From Ochotona curzoniae (Eukaryota > Chordata > Mammalia > Lagomorpha > Ochotonidae): a stretch of 64,000 bases of DNA. Below the pieces are notes generated by a model, which worked only from the letters and a program-made list of their open reading frames with translations, was not told the origin of the DNA and did no database searches. Made by a program: the position numbers and the translations under genes. Shown here one piece after another: positions 44,416 through 57,036 of the stretch (position 1 is its first letter; the number at the start of each line of letters is the position of its first letter). The stretch covers positions 25,038,501 through 25,102,500 of the forward strand of contig NW_024467106.1 of the NCBI RefSeq assembly GCF_017591425.1, read 5' to 3'.

Positions 44416-45971
44416 CTTCTTTTTAATTCTAGAGCTGAATGTTTCAGTAACTAAAATTCAATTTTAAATATGATGATTTAATAGGAATTTTACAATAAGC
44501 TATTTTAAAACTAAGCTAGTTTTAAAGTAAAGCTATTCTTATACTCTCTGGAATTAGGCATTGTCTGTTACCCTCCCTCAACTTTGTTTTTTGATTGTTT
44601 GTTTGTTTTTGTTTTTTCCTCCCAAATATTCTGGTGTCTTAAGTTATATGGAAAAATAAGATAGTGAAAAATTTAGAAAAGAAATGTGCTTGTTCATGAT
44701 GAGATCCTGTTTTCTATGTTATGTTCCTTGTGTTGTGGCTATTTATATAGTTGGTAATCAAGCAATTGAAACTAAACAAATGTAAATTATGTGATTAAAT
44801 AATAGTGGGTAGAAACAGGTGATAAAAAGAAAGCAGAATGGCGAGTAACAAAATAATTTCATTATTTATCTAAGGCCACTTAAGAAAATAACAAGCAATA
44901 CCACATACTGATCAAGGGATCCATTCAGCAAGAAGTGATTACCTTACTACTTTCTTATATTTTTTTTCATCTCTAACTTTATTATTTTTTTTCTCTCTCT
45001 TGCTGTTCTTTGCCAGTCTGGCTAAAAGTTTGTTTTGCTCATCTTCTTAAAAAATGGCTATTTCTTGTTCCTTTAGTTTTCTAAAAAGTCAGAAAAAAAC
45101 ATAATGCTATCTTCACTGGTGATTCTACTCTGAAATTGTTTTATTGTCTCTAATAATTGATAAGTAGTACTAAGACAATTTTAAAGCAGATTTAAAACCC
45201 ACGTGGACTATTTTTTTTCACTAATGTTGATCATTGGTATATTTTTCAAATAATTGTTGGACCCATTAATTTAATTAATAGCTGTCAACTGGAAAACAGG
45301 GCACAATGGGTGGAAACTTCCTGAATAAGATGTGTTTAAAGGAGATAGAGATGAAGCAGGACTGTTAGAATTATGTATTCTCACTTGTTTTATTATATTA
45401 AACAGCAGGTAGGATCAATTGTATGAATCAGAAGCTTAGCAAAACTGAAAGTAGTGAATATCAATGTAGTAGAAATAAGACAGCCAAATCAATAGTGACA
45501 GAAGGCAAGACAATCACCTGCTTCTAATAGCTGATTTAGGGCCAATCTAAATTGTTAAATAATAGATTAATGAAGCATAAAGTAAATTATTAGAGCATGG
45601 GGTAAGAGTTGAAAAAGGTGACAATTAGCACGTTTTCTATGGACATCAATCTGACATTCCCAAATACGTTAAGAAACAATTGTCAGGAGAAAATTGAAAG
45701 CTAGATGTGAAGGCACAGAACTGTAAATAAATCATAATTTTCAAAACTAAAAGTAATCAACAATAGGTAGGACAGAAGTCAGTGAGGTAGAATTTTGCTT
45801 TTCTTTACCTAGCATTGTCACTAAGTAAAATTTTCCAGAGATATATCACAACTTGACAAATTTTACTTGCAAAGAGAAAGGGATGTTTATCATAGCAGAT
45901 ATAAAGACTGCATTTCAATAGCACTTACATATTAATCTTTGATGATAACCTTCACAATTGGTATATTATTT
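44416..45971. other. Unassigned AT-rich DNA
   Basis: 1.6 kb with no confident repeat or gene. Confidence 0.4.
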
Positions 45972-46294
45972 TTAAAAAAGATTTATTTATTTTTATTGGA
46001 AAGGAAGATTTACAGAGAGAAGGAGAGACAGAGAGGAAGATCTTCCACCTGATGATTCACTCCCCAAGTGGCCACAATGACTGGAGCTGAGCAGATCCAA
46101 AGCCAGGAGCCAGGAGCCTCTTCTGGGTCTCCCACACAGGTCCCAATTGTTTGAGCCATCCTCGACTGCTTTCCCAGGTCATAAGCAGGGAGCTGAATGG
46201 GAAGTGCGGCTGCCAGAATTAGAACTGGCACTCAAATTGGATCCCGTGAGTGTTCAAGGTGAGGATTTTAGCTGCTAGGCCACCGTGCCCAGCA
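45972..46294 (-). mobile_element. CSINE, near full length
   Basis: AAAAAAGATTTATTTATTTTTATTGG tail in complement, CCCCAAGTGGCCACAATG, CTGCTTTCCCAGGTCATAAG and 5' end GGCCACCGTGCCCAGC. About 15 bp is missing after CTCCCACACAGG. TATTATTTTT upstream and ATTATTTTTT downstream may be the duplication. Confidence 0.9.
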
Positions 46295-47610
46295 AGGCAA
46301 ATTATTTTTTAGACAGTTTGTTTCTCCATCTTATCACAGTCAGAGGCAACTGGCTTAAGAATCCAGATCCACACACTCTTCCCTATTGCCTGGTCCAGGC
46401 ACTATCAATTCTAACAAATAAAACCAAATTTAGCTAGCTTAAGTTAATAAGGAAATATCTACATGTTGAAAGATAAATAAGATTCAAGTAACATGTATTG
46501 ATACTGATGACTCTTGTAATCCTTTGACAACTCAGATGTTAAAACTTTTAATTTCAATTGTTTCTATTCTCACATACTTCCAGCTACATCTCTGGTATAA
46601 AAAGCATCTTTTTAACTCATTTGAATTTGAAAAATTCTCTGATCAGCTTCGTAGGAAATGGTGAATCATAAACAAAAGATAATAGATGCCATTCAGACTT
46701 GCAACATTGTATGATTTAGAACAAAATCATAAATCAGAAAAATAACAAGAAGCATGGCAAGAAAAAACACAATGTTAGATTATCAGACAAATCATTAGCA
46801 GATTCAAGTTTGACAAAAGTCTCATGATTATCACAATTACAAAGGTAGAGATTTATCTGTTTTTTTAAGAGTAAGCGATAAAATTGTTTCCTTTTGAGAA
46901 TCAGTAACATAAAGTGAGTGCTCAGAAGTTCAGTTAGCTTGGAAACTAAGCCAAAAACACTGTTTTTACAAATTTATATCAGGATGTAAAGTGCTCTTTG
47001 GACACTTCCCCCTGAGGAAAAGTGCTGTTCACACTTAGTTCTAATGTTGGCAGCAAATTTGTTAATTTTGCTCTCACGGTTCCAACTTTTCAATTTTTTT
47101 TTTCACTACAACATGGATTGCATCCCATATGAATGCTTTGTGCTTTTATTTACCCAAATCATTAACATCATGCTTTATTTCATTTGCCTAAGTGAGACAG
47201 AAAGTATTAACTTATTTTTTAAAGACGACGTTTGAGTAGCAAAATTAGAGCAATGTAAGGCATAGAAGTGAACATCTGTATGAAAGTCTCATATGTCCTT
47301 CAACTTATAATTCCATTACACATATCAGAAATGTTTTTCTATTACATTTATTAATGCATCTACTATGACCAGGAAATAAGAATTGTTTCATTTGCTATAA
47401 TTTGAACCTGCATGGAGTACCTATAAACATAGTAAGTGAAAGAAATCTTATGTCAGAGTGTGTAGATGAAAATCTGCCCTGTCTTATCATATCCTGCTTT
47501 TTCCTGATACTTTCCTATCACAGAGTGAGTTAACATTGACATACAATTTTATGTGGATCAATAGCTGTCAACATTCAAACATTTCCTTAATTTTTGACTG
47601 TCCTCATTTT
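46295..47610. other. Unassigned DNA with a possible MIR
   Basis: 46310-46410 weakly follows MIR in complement (CAACTGGCTTAAGAATCCAGATCC, ACACTCTTCCC). The rest is unrecognised. No gene. Confidence 0.35.
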
Positions 47611-47939
47611 TTTAAAAAAGATTTATTTATTTATTGGAAAGTCAAATATACAGAGAGGAGGAGAGGCAGAGAGGAAGATCTTCCATCCAATGATTCACTC
47701 CCCAAGTGAGCGTAACGGCTGATGCTATGCCGATCCAGAGCCAGGAGCCAGGAACTTCCTCCAGGGCTCCCACAGGGGTGCAGAGTCCCAAAGCTTTGTG
47801 CCGTCCTGGACTGCTTTCCCAGGCCACAAGCAGGGAGATGGATGTGAAGTGGAGCTGCCGGGATTAGAACCGGTACCCATATGGGATCCTGGTGCGTTCA
47901 AGGCGAGGACTTTTGCTACTAGGCCACGCCACGGGGCCC
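47611..47939 (-). mobile_element. Young CSINE
   Basis: Complete and CpG-retaining in complement: ATTTATTTATTTATTGGAAAG, CCAATGATTCACTCCCC, GTGCCGTCCTGGACTGCTTTC, GGGATTAGAACCGGTACCC, and 5' end GGCCACGCCACGGGGCCC. Confidence 0.95.
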
Positions 47940-47959
47940 AGTTATGACTATTCTTATAC

Positions 47960-49075
47960 TCTGTGTATATTAACTCCTACAAGTAAGAAAAAAACTTGTG
48001 GTATTTTTTATTTCTGTATCTGAATTGTTTCATCTAACACAATTATCGCAGTTTCCCCCATTTGCTCTAAATGTTAGGATTTTATTTTTTTGTGGGGTTG
48101 GGAGGCAATGCACTGTATCATTACATTTTTAGGGGCTGATGTGGTGGCAAGTATACCTCCCTACTACCATACACATGTAATTGATGCAATCGTCAATTTG
48201 TGGGCTTCTAGACTGAATATTTCTCTGCCCCGCTGTGAACTGAGCTGTTATAAATATGGGTGTACAGATATCCTTCAGCTGCTGATTTCATTTCCTTTGG
48301 ATGTATTCCCAGAAGTGGTTGAGTTGTGGCATATGGTAGATTCAGAATCTCCATACTGTTTCCCATAATGGTTCTATTAATTTGCATTTCCACTGAAAAA
48401 TGTATTAGAATGCCACTTTCTCCTCCTTTATGTTCAAATAATACTTGTTCTACTTTGAGTAAGTTTCCCCTCATTTCGGTTTTGATTTAGATTTCCATGA
48501 TGGCTAGGGAAATTGAGCAGTTTTGTACGTGTCTGTTGGACATTTCTCTTACACTTTTTAAACAGGCTCTTATCTTTCCTCATTCCTTAACGGGATGATG
48601 TGCTTTGTTGTTGATGTATCGAGCTTCTTATATATGTTGGATGTATCAGATGCAGATGCACAGTAGGCAGATATTTTCTCCCATTCTATTTGTTGTCTTT
48701 CTCGTGCATTGTTTCCTGAACATTGTTTTCTGCAGAAGTTTCCCGTTTGATATAATCCCATTTGTCTGGTTTGTTTGTTTGTGTTTGTATTGACTTTGTT
48801 TTGGGGATCTTTCCCAAAACGTCTTTGCCTACGCAGACATTGTTTCCTCCATTTTTAGTTTTTTTTTTTCTCTTGCTGTTTCATAGTTTATTGTCTTATA
48901 TATCCTGAATTTTCAGTTGGTTTTCATGTAGGGCATACATCTGCAGTCTTGTTTCTAATTTCTGTATGTGACAATCTAATCTGTACTGTTTATTGAAAAG
49001 GCTATCCTTTTTCCAGAGAATCGTTGGAATCTTGAATTCACTGCCATTTCAGTTGAACTCACATATTTTGGTTTT
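47960..49075 (-). mobile_element. L1 ORF2 3' half, degraded
   Basis: 1.1 kb in continuous L1 complement order: ATAAATATGGGTGTACAGATATCC, TTTGGATGTATTCCCAGAAGTGG, CTCCATACTGTTTCCCATAATGG, GATATTTTCTCCCATTC, GTTTTCTGCAGAAGTTTCCCG, then TGTTTATTGAAAAGGCTATCC. Frameshifted throughout. A short CSINE-head-like stretch (AGGGGCTGATGTGGTGGCAAG) near 48132 may be a small insertion. Confidence 0.88.
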
Positions 49076-49387
49076 TGGTTTTTTGGTGGGGTTTTTTGTT
49101 TGTCTTTTTTTTTTTTTTTTTTTACCAACATCAAAATAAGTGCTTGCTTCTTTCAGGAATTGTTATTTTATACTGTTTAATCAAGTTCTAGCGTCTTGAC
49201 TGCCACCTGTGTTTGTGAGAGGACATGTTGCAGAATTCAAACATTGGACTGGAAAACTTAACAGCGCTTTGCCGCTTGGACCTTTGCTTTCATGCTGACG
49301 ACGGCATTGTTTGCTGATGTACTTACTTTCTCAAGTGGAAATGAAGTTCTAAGAGAGAAGCAAAATAAAACTTTATAAATAGGAACA
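49076..49387. other. Unassigned DNA
   Basis: Starts with a T-run (49107-49124). No gene. Confidence 0.4.
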
Positions 49388-49690
49388 CGGGGATGAGCAT
49401 TTGCTCCAGGCTATGTCTCATATAGGAGTGCAGGTGTGAGTCTTGATCCTGGCTGCACTGATTATGATACGGCTTCCTGCTGATGCGCAGTCTGGCAGGC
49501 AAGAGTGGATGGCTGTTGGAACTCCTGGCCATCCACGTGGGAAACATGGGTGGAGATCCAGGCCTGAGGCTTCTCCACGACCCAGCCCCTGCTGTTATAG
49601 ATGTTTGGGGAGTGAATCAATAGTTGGAAAAGCCTTCTGCCTTTCTCACTTTCTAATGAAATGAAAATAGATACATATATTTTTAAATGA
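49388..49690 (+). mobile_element. Old CSINE
   Basis: CACGGGGATGAGCATTTGCTCC head, GCTTCCTGCTGATGCGCAG, CATCCACGTGGGAAACATGG and TTTGGGGAGTGAATCAATAG. A variant body of the older subfamily. Confidence 0.75.
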
Positions 49691-50039
49691 GGGCACCAGC
49701 TGTCACACAGGCATTCAGCAAATATTTATGAAACTGATGAAAAACAGAACTTAATTCTTCTGCAAACTGATGAAAAATATACAGAAAAATTAAGACAACA
49801 AGCTTCTAACTTTTTTTTCAAATGAAAAAAGTAATAGATATTCCCTCCTTTATATTTCTGGTTATACATGACAGCAGATGCAATCTAAGACATTTTATGA
49901 ACAGAAGAATGTACTACAATTTCAGACTTTCTCTTCCATACAGTAATGAGATGGCTAATAGAATGTCATTTTATTTATAGCATTACTAGCACTGGGTGTT
50001 TTATTAAAGTACTAATCATACCTTTGTGCTTTTATAATG
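49691..50039. other. Unassigned AT-rich DNA
   Basis: No feature. Confidence 0.4.
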
Positions 50040-50290
50040 CAATATTCTACTTTTAAATTGTTTTATTATTTTCTATGATACGGTTTTGTAGGTGTTACAG
50101 TTCCCCTCTTTCCCTTCTGTACACCTTCCCCTTCACTATTCCGCTCCATAGTGTTACAGCAGTATATTCTTCCAGTAACAATCACAAATTCAACATCCTG
50201 CACCTACGTGCACCATGGCATTGTAAGAACAGCAAAGGCAGAAAAGCAACCATCACATTATTGAGTTATATTTAACCGGTTTCCCTGGGA
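50040..50290 (-). mobile_element. Candidate lagomorph L1 3'UTR
   Basis: TATGATACGGTTTTGTAGG, a pyrimidine-rich block (TTCCCCTCTTTCCCTTC), then AAATTCAACATCCTGCACC resemble the complement of the lagomorph L1 3'UTR, as at 29365-29640. Confidence 0.4.
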
Positions 50291-50394
50291 GTCCTCCCTT
50301 TATTCAGGAGTAGAAATGTGTACTTTGAAAAGTAGTAAAGGTATCTTTGGTTCCAGGTATGCTAGCTCTATTGTGCAGTTCATCTGTGAGAAGA

Positions 50395-50770
50395 GAGAGA
50401 ACATATGATATTTGTCCTTTTGAGATTCCTGGAAATATATCCGAAGGAAGTGAAATCTGCATATGAGAAAGTGTCCTGCAACCTGTAGTTAGCAGCACAC
50501 TCCGTAACAGTGAAAACATGGGAACAACCCAGATGCCTGTCTAAAGAGGAATGGATGAAGAAACTGTGGTGCATCACTCCACGGAAGGATACTTGACCAT
50601 TAAAAAGAATATATCTCTACCATTTTCAACCAAATGATCTCAACTGGAGACCAATATGCTCAATGAAATAAGCTAATTGTAATCATCTGTTGAGCATTTA
50701 ATCAAGTCAGATCTGTAGAAGAACAGAATCATTCTTATGCTTTATTATTTATACATTAATTACAGAACTC
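50395..50770 (+). mobile_element. L1 ORF2 3' end
   Basis: GGGAACAACCCAGATGCCTG, GAATGGATGAAGAAACTGTGG, AACTGGAGACCAATATGCTC and AATGAAATAAGCTAATTG match the last part of L1 ORF2. Confidence 0.8.
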
Positions 50771-51696
50771 CATCTGGGTTTCCCACAGGTAGGCAGGGAC
50801 CTAAGTACTTTCTCTTTCTTTTTCTGTTTTCCTAAACACATCAGGATAGAACTGGGATCAGTGGTGGTGCAGCCCAGACTCCAGCCATTCCTCACAGTGG
50901 ATAATGATGTCCCAAGTGACAAATCAAACTACTGTGCCAAAATGCAGGTTTCTGTTGACTCTGTTGTCTACCAAATTAGTCAAATACTTAGAAAAATTAG
51001 AGACTTTATTCATTTTGTAACTATTTTTTTTCCTGTTAGGTGACATACTCCTCTTAAGTAGACTCTGTCCTGGTTTAAGCAGATTTTATCAGCTTTCAAT
51101 CTAGATATATTGCAAATGTTTGAAATAATGGGTTACATTGTTTTATAACGTGCAGTTATAAATCATGATGATGATATTGAGGATAATTAAATGTAATTGT
51201 TCATTTGACTAATAGATTTGATTTCAAAAAGTTATTCTCAAATAATTATTTTTTCTGGTCTTGCATATTTTCAATTTATCTTGCTAATAAGAAAAGCTGT
51301 ATTAATGTCATTGATACTGTTTTTCATATTACTGAGACATTCTTTTATATCTTTTTTTGAATGCTGTAGAAAAATGCCATGTATTAGACAAGATAGCACC
51401 CTAAATCATTACAATATTTCCTTCATCACTAATATTTTCGTTAAACAGTTATTTTATTCCCACTTTGAAGTGGATTTGCAATCAAGTACACTCCTCCAAG
51501 ATCCCCTGGCTGTTAGTAAGATGCTGTCCTTCTGTGGCTACTCTTTGCTCTTCCATTTGCAAAAGCCCAAGCAAGAGATGTGTGTTTCTTACTTTCTGAA
51601 ACATTGTCAACACAAAATTTTATACATAACATTTTCCAAAGATTTTGAACTACAAACCGTAAATTTCACAAACACCTTGTTTTGGTAGTTTTGTTG
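50771..51696. other. Unassigned AT-rich DNA
   Basis: Holds a 156-residue open frame (51218-51688, plus) rich in Phe, Leu, Ile and Ser, as expected from T-rich DNA. I recognise no domain and do not call it a gene. Confidence 0.45.
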
Positions 51697-52000
51697 AAGG
51701 CTTAATTTATTTATTTGAAAGAATTACAGAGTAAGATCTTCCATCTGTTCATTCATTCCCCCAAATAGTAGCAATGACCAGGACTGAGCCAGATTGAAGC
51801 CAGAAGCCAGGAGCTTCCTTTAAGTTTCCCGTATGAGAGGCAAGGGGCCAAACACTGGGGCTATCCTCTGCTGCTTTGCCCAGGACATTAGCAGGGAGCT
51901 GGATCAAATGCCAAGCAGCTGGAACTAGAATTGTTGCCCATATGGGATGCTAGCATCATAACTGGCAAGCTTTACTCAAACCGTAACACTGGCTGCTACT
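51697..52000 (-). mobile_element. Old CSINE
   Basis: TTTATTTATTTGAAAGAATTAC, CTGAGCCAGATTGAAGCCAG, GACATTAGCAGGGAGCTGG and CATATGGGATGCTAGC in complement. Confidence 0.8.
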
Positions 52001-52191
52001 TTAGTAAAATTTTCAATATTTATATATGTTTTGCATTTATTGTCATTGAGTAACTTTGATTTCCTGTAATCAGCTTTTTCATGGTTGGATCACTTTTTAA
52101 GATTCCCAACGTTTACCATGTAATAATTCTTGATTCTAGATAGAAAAAAAATATGTTTATATTTATCTTTTAGCATGGGAATATGTCAAGA

Positions 52192-52316
52192 TCAGTGCTA
52201 GATATCCTGGCTACTCTTCTGAGCTAGCCATCATGCTAACACATCTGGGAAAGCAGATGGCCATTTGTCATTGTAACTTTGACTTTTGAGCAAAATAAAT
52301 AAATAAATCTTTAAAA
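52192..52316 (+). mobile_element. CSINE with a large internal deletion
   Basis: Head-like GTGCTAGATATCCTGGC, then TCTGGGAAAGCAGATGG and the 3' end ACTTTTGAGCAAAATAAATAAATAAATC. Only about 120 of 330 bp remain. Confidence 0.6.
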
Positions 52317-52784
52317 GAATGCATTTGAATCATTTCTTTTACAATGTTCAAAAAATCTTATATAATAATTTTATTGGTATTATGGGTGGTTAATTATTTT
52401 TTTTCATTTTCAAATTGTATATTTCTGTTTTAAGCATTGGAGTAGCTACTGTACACAATTTTGAAATATACTTTTTTGACATTTAAAATTTAGATTATTC
52501 TCTCTTGGATTCGGTATCAGAGAATTGAATATAATAATACCATCTGGGTGATTTATTCCTTTTTGTTGGATATTTAATTCATGTATTTTTATTACTCATC
52601 ACATGACTAAAGAATATATATGATAATACATAAATAACAAATTAGATCAGGGATATAGTAAATACATTCATAATAAATAGTAAATGCATGTGTTTGCATT
52701 TTAAGCAACATACAAACAAGTCACTTTAATACATTACTTGCACACACTGCAGCCTTAACTATGCTAATTACAGTGATACATTTT

Positions 52785-52845
52785 ATATATAGATAGGTAC
52801 ATAGATTTATATATGTGTATATATATAGAGAGAGAGAGAAAGAAA
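52785..52845. repeat. TA/GA low-complexity tract
   Basis: TATATATAGATAGGTACATAG and then TATATATAGAGAGAGAGAG. Confidence 0.85.
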
Positions 52846-53959
52846 GACAAGATTCTTTGTACCTCTGGTGAAATTACAGGTTTCATAAAATTAAAATATA
52901 CTTTTAAAATTTGTGTTTACCTACAAATTGTATTTGAGGGATAAAAGCTATGTTCTGCCTTTTTCTAAATAATCAACTTTTTTTTCAATTATATGATTTT
53001 TCTCATTGTCTTTTACTCCACCTGCTAAATATTGTGTCCTAACCTGCTTTTTATAGAAAAAAAAAATGTGTATGGCTTTGAAATGTGAGCTGTTAGATAT
53101 CTTCAAATAGATGCTTATTTGGTGTTAATGTAGTCATGTTTAATATAGGGATTGTTTTTTGAGATTTCCTGAAGATAATCAATATTTGATTTCTTGTTGA
53201 CTGAATCACATGTTGCTTGCATACTGGATGTTCAGTGATTTATAAATTGTATATGCTCCAATGCATAGGATTTGGACTTTTTTTTTTTTAGTTGAAAAGT
53301 ATTCAGCCAACTATGTAGTGCTCTAAGGGAAAAAAATCTAAGTGGACAAAAAACAGTAGAAGTTTTGGGCATCAACAATGCTGTGCAGCTTTATGGAAAG
53401 GATTTTTGATGAAAAATGTTTTGTGTTTCCTCTTTCAGAAATATCTAAAAACATGGTGTGATCAGAATTCCATTAGCAGCGAAACTGAATACTGTGGATC
53501 CTATTTTTAAATGTGATTGGGAAATCTGATGGAATTTCCTAGAGGAATATTTAACTAGCCACTAAAATTAGAACATCTATAAAGGCTAAGCTAGAGAAAC
53601 TAGTTTACTGATTCCATGGCATGTTCAACAAATTAAAATTAAATTTCAATTGACGGTGTTGCTGAATGCAATTATTTAAATTCGGTTAAATGTTTGCTGT
53701 CTGCATTAAGTTCATTATAATTCTATTATCTTGCTACTCATTAGCTTCACGTGACAAGTTTTTCTATTATCACCAAAATATTTTCGAAAAAAATTCAATT
53801 ATTTTATTTGGATAAGTAATAAAACATATGAAAGTATCATTATTTCATCTCCTTTACTTTTTTCTTTATACCAGCTTGAGAATTTTGAGAAACCCTTCTA
53901 GAAACATTGAGAATCTAATGAAACGAATAGTCATGCACATTGGATTAACGATTGGCAAA

Positions 53960-54035
53960 CTCTTTTCCTAATCACAGTAAAAGGTGGTAGAGCCCGGATT
54001 TGAATGCAGATGCATCCGCCATATCAGACTGTATA
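53960..54035 (-). mobile_element. Possible MIR core fragment
   Basis: TAATCACAGTAAAAGGTGGTAG followed by AGCCCGGATTTGAATGCAG resembles MIR in complement (CACACAGCTAGTAAGTGGCAGAGCCGGGATTTGAA). Confidence 0.45.
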
Positions 54036-56713
54036 CAGGGTAGAAATATACCTCATTTTAGTTTATTTAGAACTACAAAACACTGCAGCATTAAGTCTGT
54101 TGTTGAACTTTTAGGCATTATTCTATTTCTCACTAAATGTGGAAAGTGAATTTAATTTGTCTAGATTTTCTCCTAAATCTAACATTTTATGCTTATGTGG
54201 CATTTTTCTATGCAACTTTCAGGAAATGTTTGAACCTCATATAAATTTGAGAGAGTCTGTATATGCTTAGCAGTTTCTAAGTCGTTCTTACTATACTCTC
54301 AAATATAGACAAAGGAACAAAGGGATGGCTAGAAAAAGAATTTAGATGACTTGCTGAAATAATTTGATGAAAAGAAGTATCATTGGCTTAAGACAGTAAT
54401 GTCAGAGCTTAATAGTGATGTCCAAAGAAAAGCAAATGACTTAATTAAAAGAAGTGTATTGTAACTGATAGTGACTCCCTAGTAAACAACCACAGACAGT
54501 AAAGCATAAGCAACGTACTCCGTATACTAACAACATGCTCTGTTGACCTTAACAAGGCTTAATATTAATACTGTCCTACCCAGGACTTTGATACTTTGTT
54601 CATCATTTATACACATTTATCTCCTTAAATTTATACTTGAACTGTATGTATAAGAGCCTAATATTTCTAGCTGGAAACTATTAAGGCCTACTACTGTAAA
54701 ATGGCTTATTTCTGTCTATTAGAGAGCTCCCCAAATGTCTCATATATGATTCACAGCAACCTCAAATATGAATATTATCACCAATTCATGATTACCAACA
54801 ATTAAAGATCTTCCTCAGAATGTAAAAGTAAAAGAATTATGCTTCAGAAGAAGTTATTGGGTGGATTTCACCATTTATGATTCTAAAAGCAAAATATTGA
54901 CTTACTCAGATAAAGTTCTTGTTGCTATGCATCTCAGCCTTATCCAAAGCACATTATGAAGCAATTATTAGCGACTTAGAGCAAAGGATAAAACAGAGTG
55001 TGTTAAAATAGAATTGTTTTTAGTTAAACTGGATTTATATAATGCTGAAATTACTTAGCACCCTGTGTATATAATGATAAGTGTTTGAAATTTGTATGTC
55101 ATATATTATAATCCACCGCAGAGCCAAACTAGTTGTGAAAATTCAAGAATTCTCTTTTAGGTGTGCAATATAGATTACTAAATACATTTTATTTCAATTT
55201 CCATATGCATATTAGGCAGGAAGAAAGAACCATTTTTGATTTCAAGTAATAAATGACTTAATATTAAGTGATTAATAAAATTGTTTCTGGTACATCCTAG
55301 CTCCAAAAAATATGCTTGTTTGAAAAATAATAATTACCATAAGTATAATTACTATCTAGAGACAATATTTCCTACAAGATTAAGTTTCTAACATTAACAA
55401 TAAATCTAATGAAACATTTAATGTACTTGATAAAAATATTTAAAATATGTGTAAGTGTTAAAATTAAAGTGCAAAATGTGAAATTCTTTTACTTTCCAAA
55501 GAACCCAGAAATTGTAAAATCCAGCAACTCATTGTGTTCATAAATAGCGAATGTTTCTGGTAATTCATTTTCTTAAATTCATTGCAACCACTATGGATTC
55601 TTTCTTTTTAATGAAGCCACTGTTTTTGCTCTTTGGTCATTCAGTGTTGCTTCTTGGTGATTTGCCTTCCATGGGTGCACTTGAGCCAGTAATGATGATG
55701 AGGAAGAGGATGAAGAGGGAGCTGAAGGAAAAGTAGTATACAGGGAAGGCAGGGGAGAGGAAGATGGTACTGACAATGAGGAATATAATGACAAGTGCAC
55801 AATTGTTACAAAGATTCCGTCAAAAGGAAAATTTCATTTAACTACTCAAGCTCACCCTTGTGTTACTTTTCTGGGAAAGATGCTTCTCAAGTTGAAGGCA
55901 TGTCTTCTGTTTTTTCTTATTATTAAATTGTAGTGTTTACTTTTTCAAATTTCCTTATCCACTTAATGTTTAATTGACAAACAACGGTTCTGAATTAGTC
56001 TGAAGGAAAAATGGCAAAGCAATTCATTTTTGTTATTTGTGATACTTCTCTGTCTTCAGAGTAAAAGCATTTTGTTTTCAATTGTTACTCTGGGAGCCTT
56101 CCTAACTTTATTCAATTGCACCCTCTCTACCTGGAGTGCTATTCGTGTGCAGTGGAACAAAGTGCTAAGCAAGGCAGAGTCCTGTATGAACGATTTTCAC
56201 ACACAGGAATGAATGACTTCACATTTTGTTTTCCGTGTGCTTTTTCAGTCACCTAATTGACTCCTTTAAGAGTTGTACAATTGTAATACAGTCTTTTAAA
56301 AGTCTCACCTCTCTTTATTGTTTACTTTGTAAACTTATTGATTCTATATAGTTTATTTACCTCCCTTGCATGTTTTTAGAACGCTGCACATATTAAGATA
56401 TAAGGATTTGGAGATAGACAAAACATTTTTGTTTTTGTTTTGTACATTTTTGTTGCCACACCAGCTTTAGTTGAATGCATTACTTAATCTCCAAAAATGA
56501 CAATAACACTAAATTCTTTTGGTTATTATGTAGAGTAAATAAGATAGTTAATTTACTTTTTCTTTGTTGGTCTACAAATCCCTCACAATGAATTATATTT
56601 ATGCCTCTAGTTTTTCTGGTTTCTAGAGCTTGCAAATGTAGATCATAGGACTTCTTAGCCTCCATAGTCATATGAGCCAATTCTATAAATAAATAGGTAA
56701 AAATTGATTTTCT

Positions 56714-56800
56714 TTTTTATATATATTTAATTTTTTGCATTTATTATATCCCTAAATCAATGCTTTTATTTTTTATTATTATTTTTGGGCCGCCGGACTC
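56714..56800 (-). mobile_element. Micro-SINE: tail plus a short head, with target-site duplication
   Basis: AAAAATTGATTTTCT occurs at 56699-56713 and 56801-56815, flanking an 87-bp insert. Read on the minus strand the insert is GAGTCCGGCGGCCC followed only by an A/T-rich tail. The head resembles the first 13 bp of CSINE (GGGCCCGGCGGCG). The entire SINE body is missing. Confidence 0.65.
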
Positions 56801-57036
56801 AAAAATTGATTTTCTCTAGAGAATTCTAACACATAGGGAGAAAGGGGTCACATACCTTAAAATAAATTGATGTGAATATGTTCTAACAAAACTTTATTCA
56901 CAAAAAAAGACGGAAGAGAAAACTTGGTCTGCTCATCACTGCTTGTAGAACTCGATGTTAGAAATTGAGAACCTATCAGAGAAACCTAATGCTGGAGTTC
57001 AATGCAGTTGTGGTGTACATTTTAGAAATTAGTGCT

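Larger units (their letters stand above)
52317..56698. other. Repeat-poor 4.4-kb interval
   Basis: I recognise no CSINE or L1 here, only a TA/GA tract (52785-52845), a probable MIR piece (53960-54035) and a purine-rich acidic-coding-like stretch (55685-55790). It contrasts with the CSINE density of roughly one per 1.5 kb elsewhere. No gene structure recognised. Confidence 0.45.

Noticed and set aside
48090..48368. 92-codon plus-strand frame
   Set aside because: Antisense to degraded L1 ORF2; no independent support.
51218..51688. 156-codon open frame on the plus strand
   Set aside because: Composition is Phe/Leu/Ile/Ser-rich, as expected from T-rich DNA. No domain, splice context or repeat-encoded protein recognised; most likely chance.
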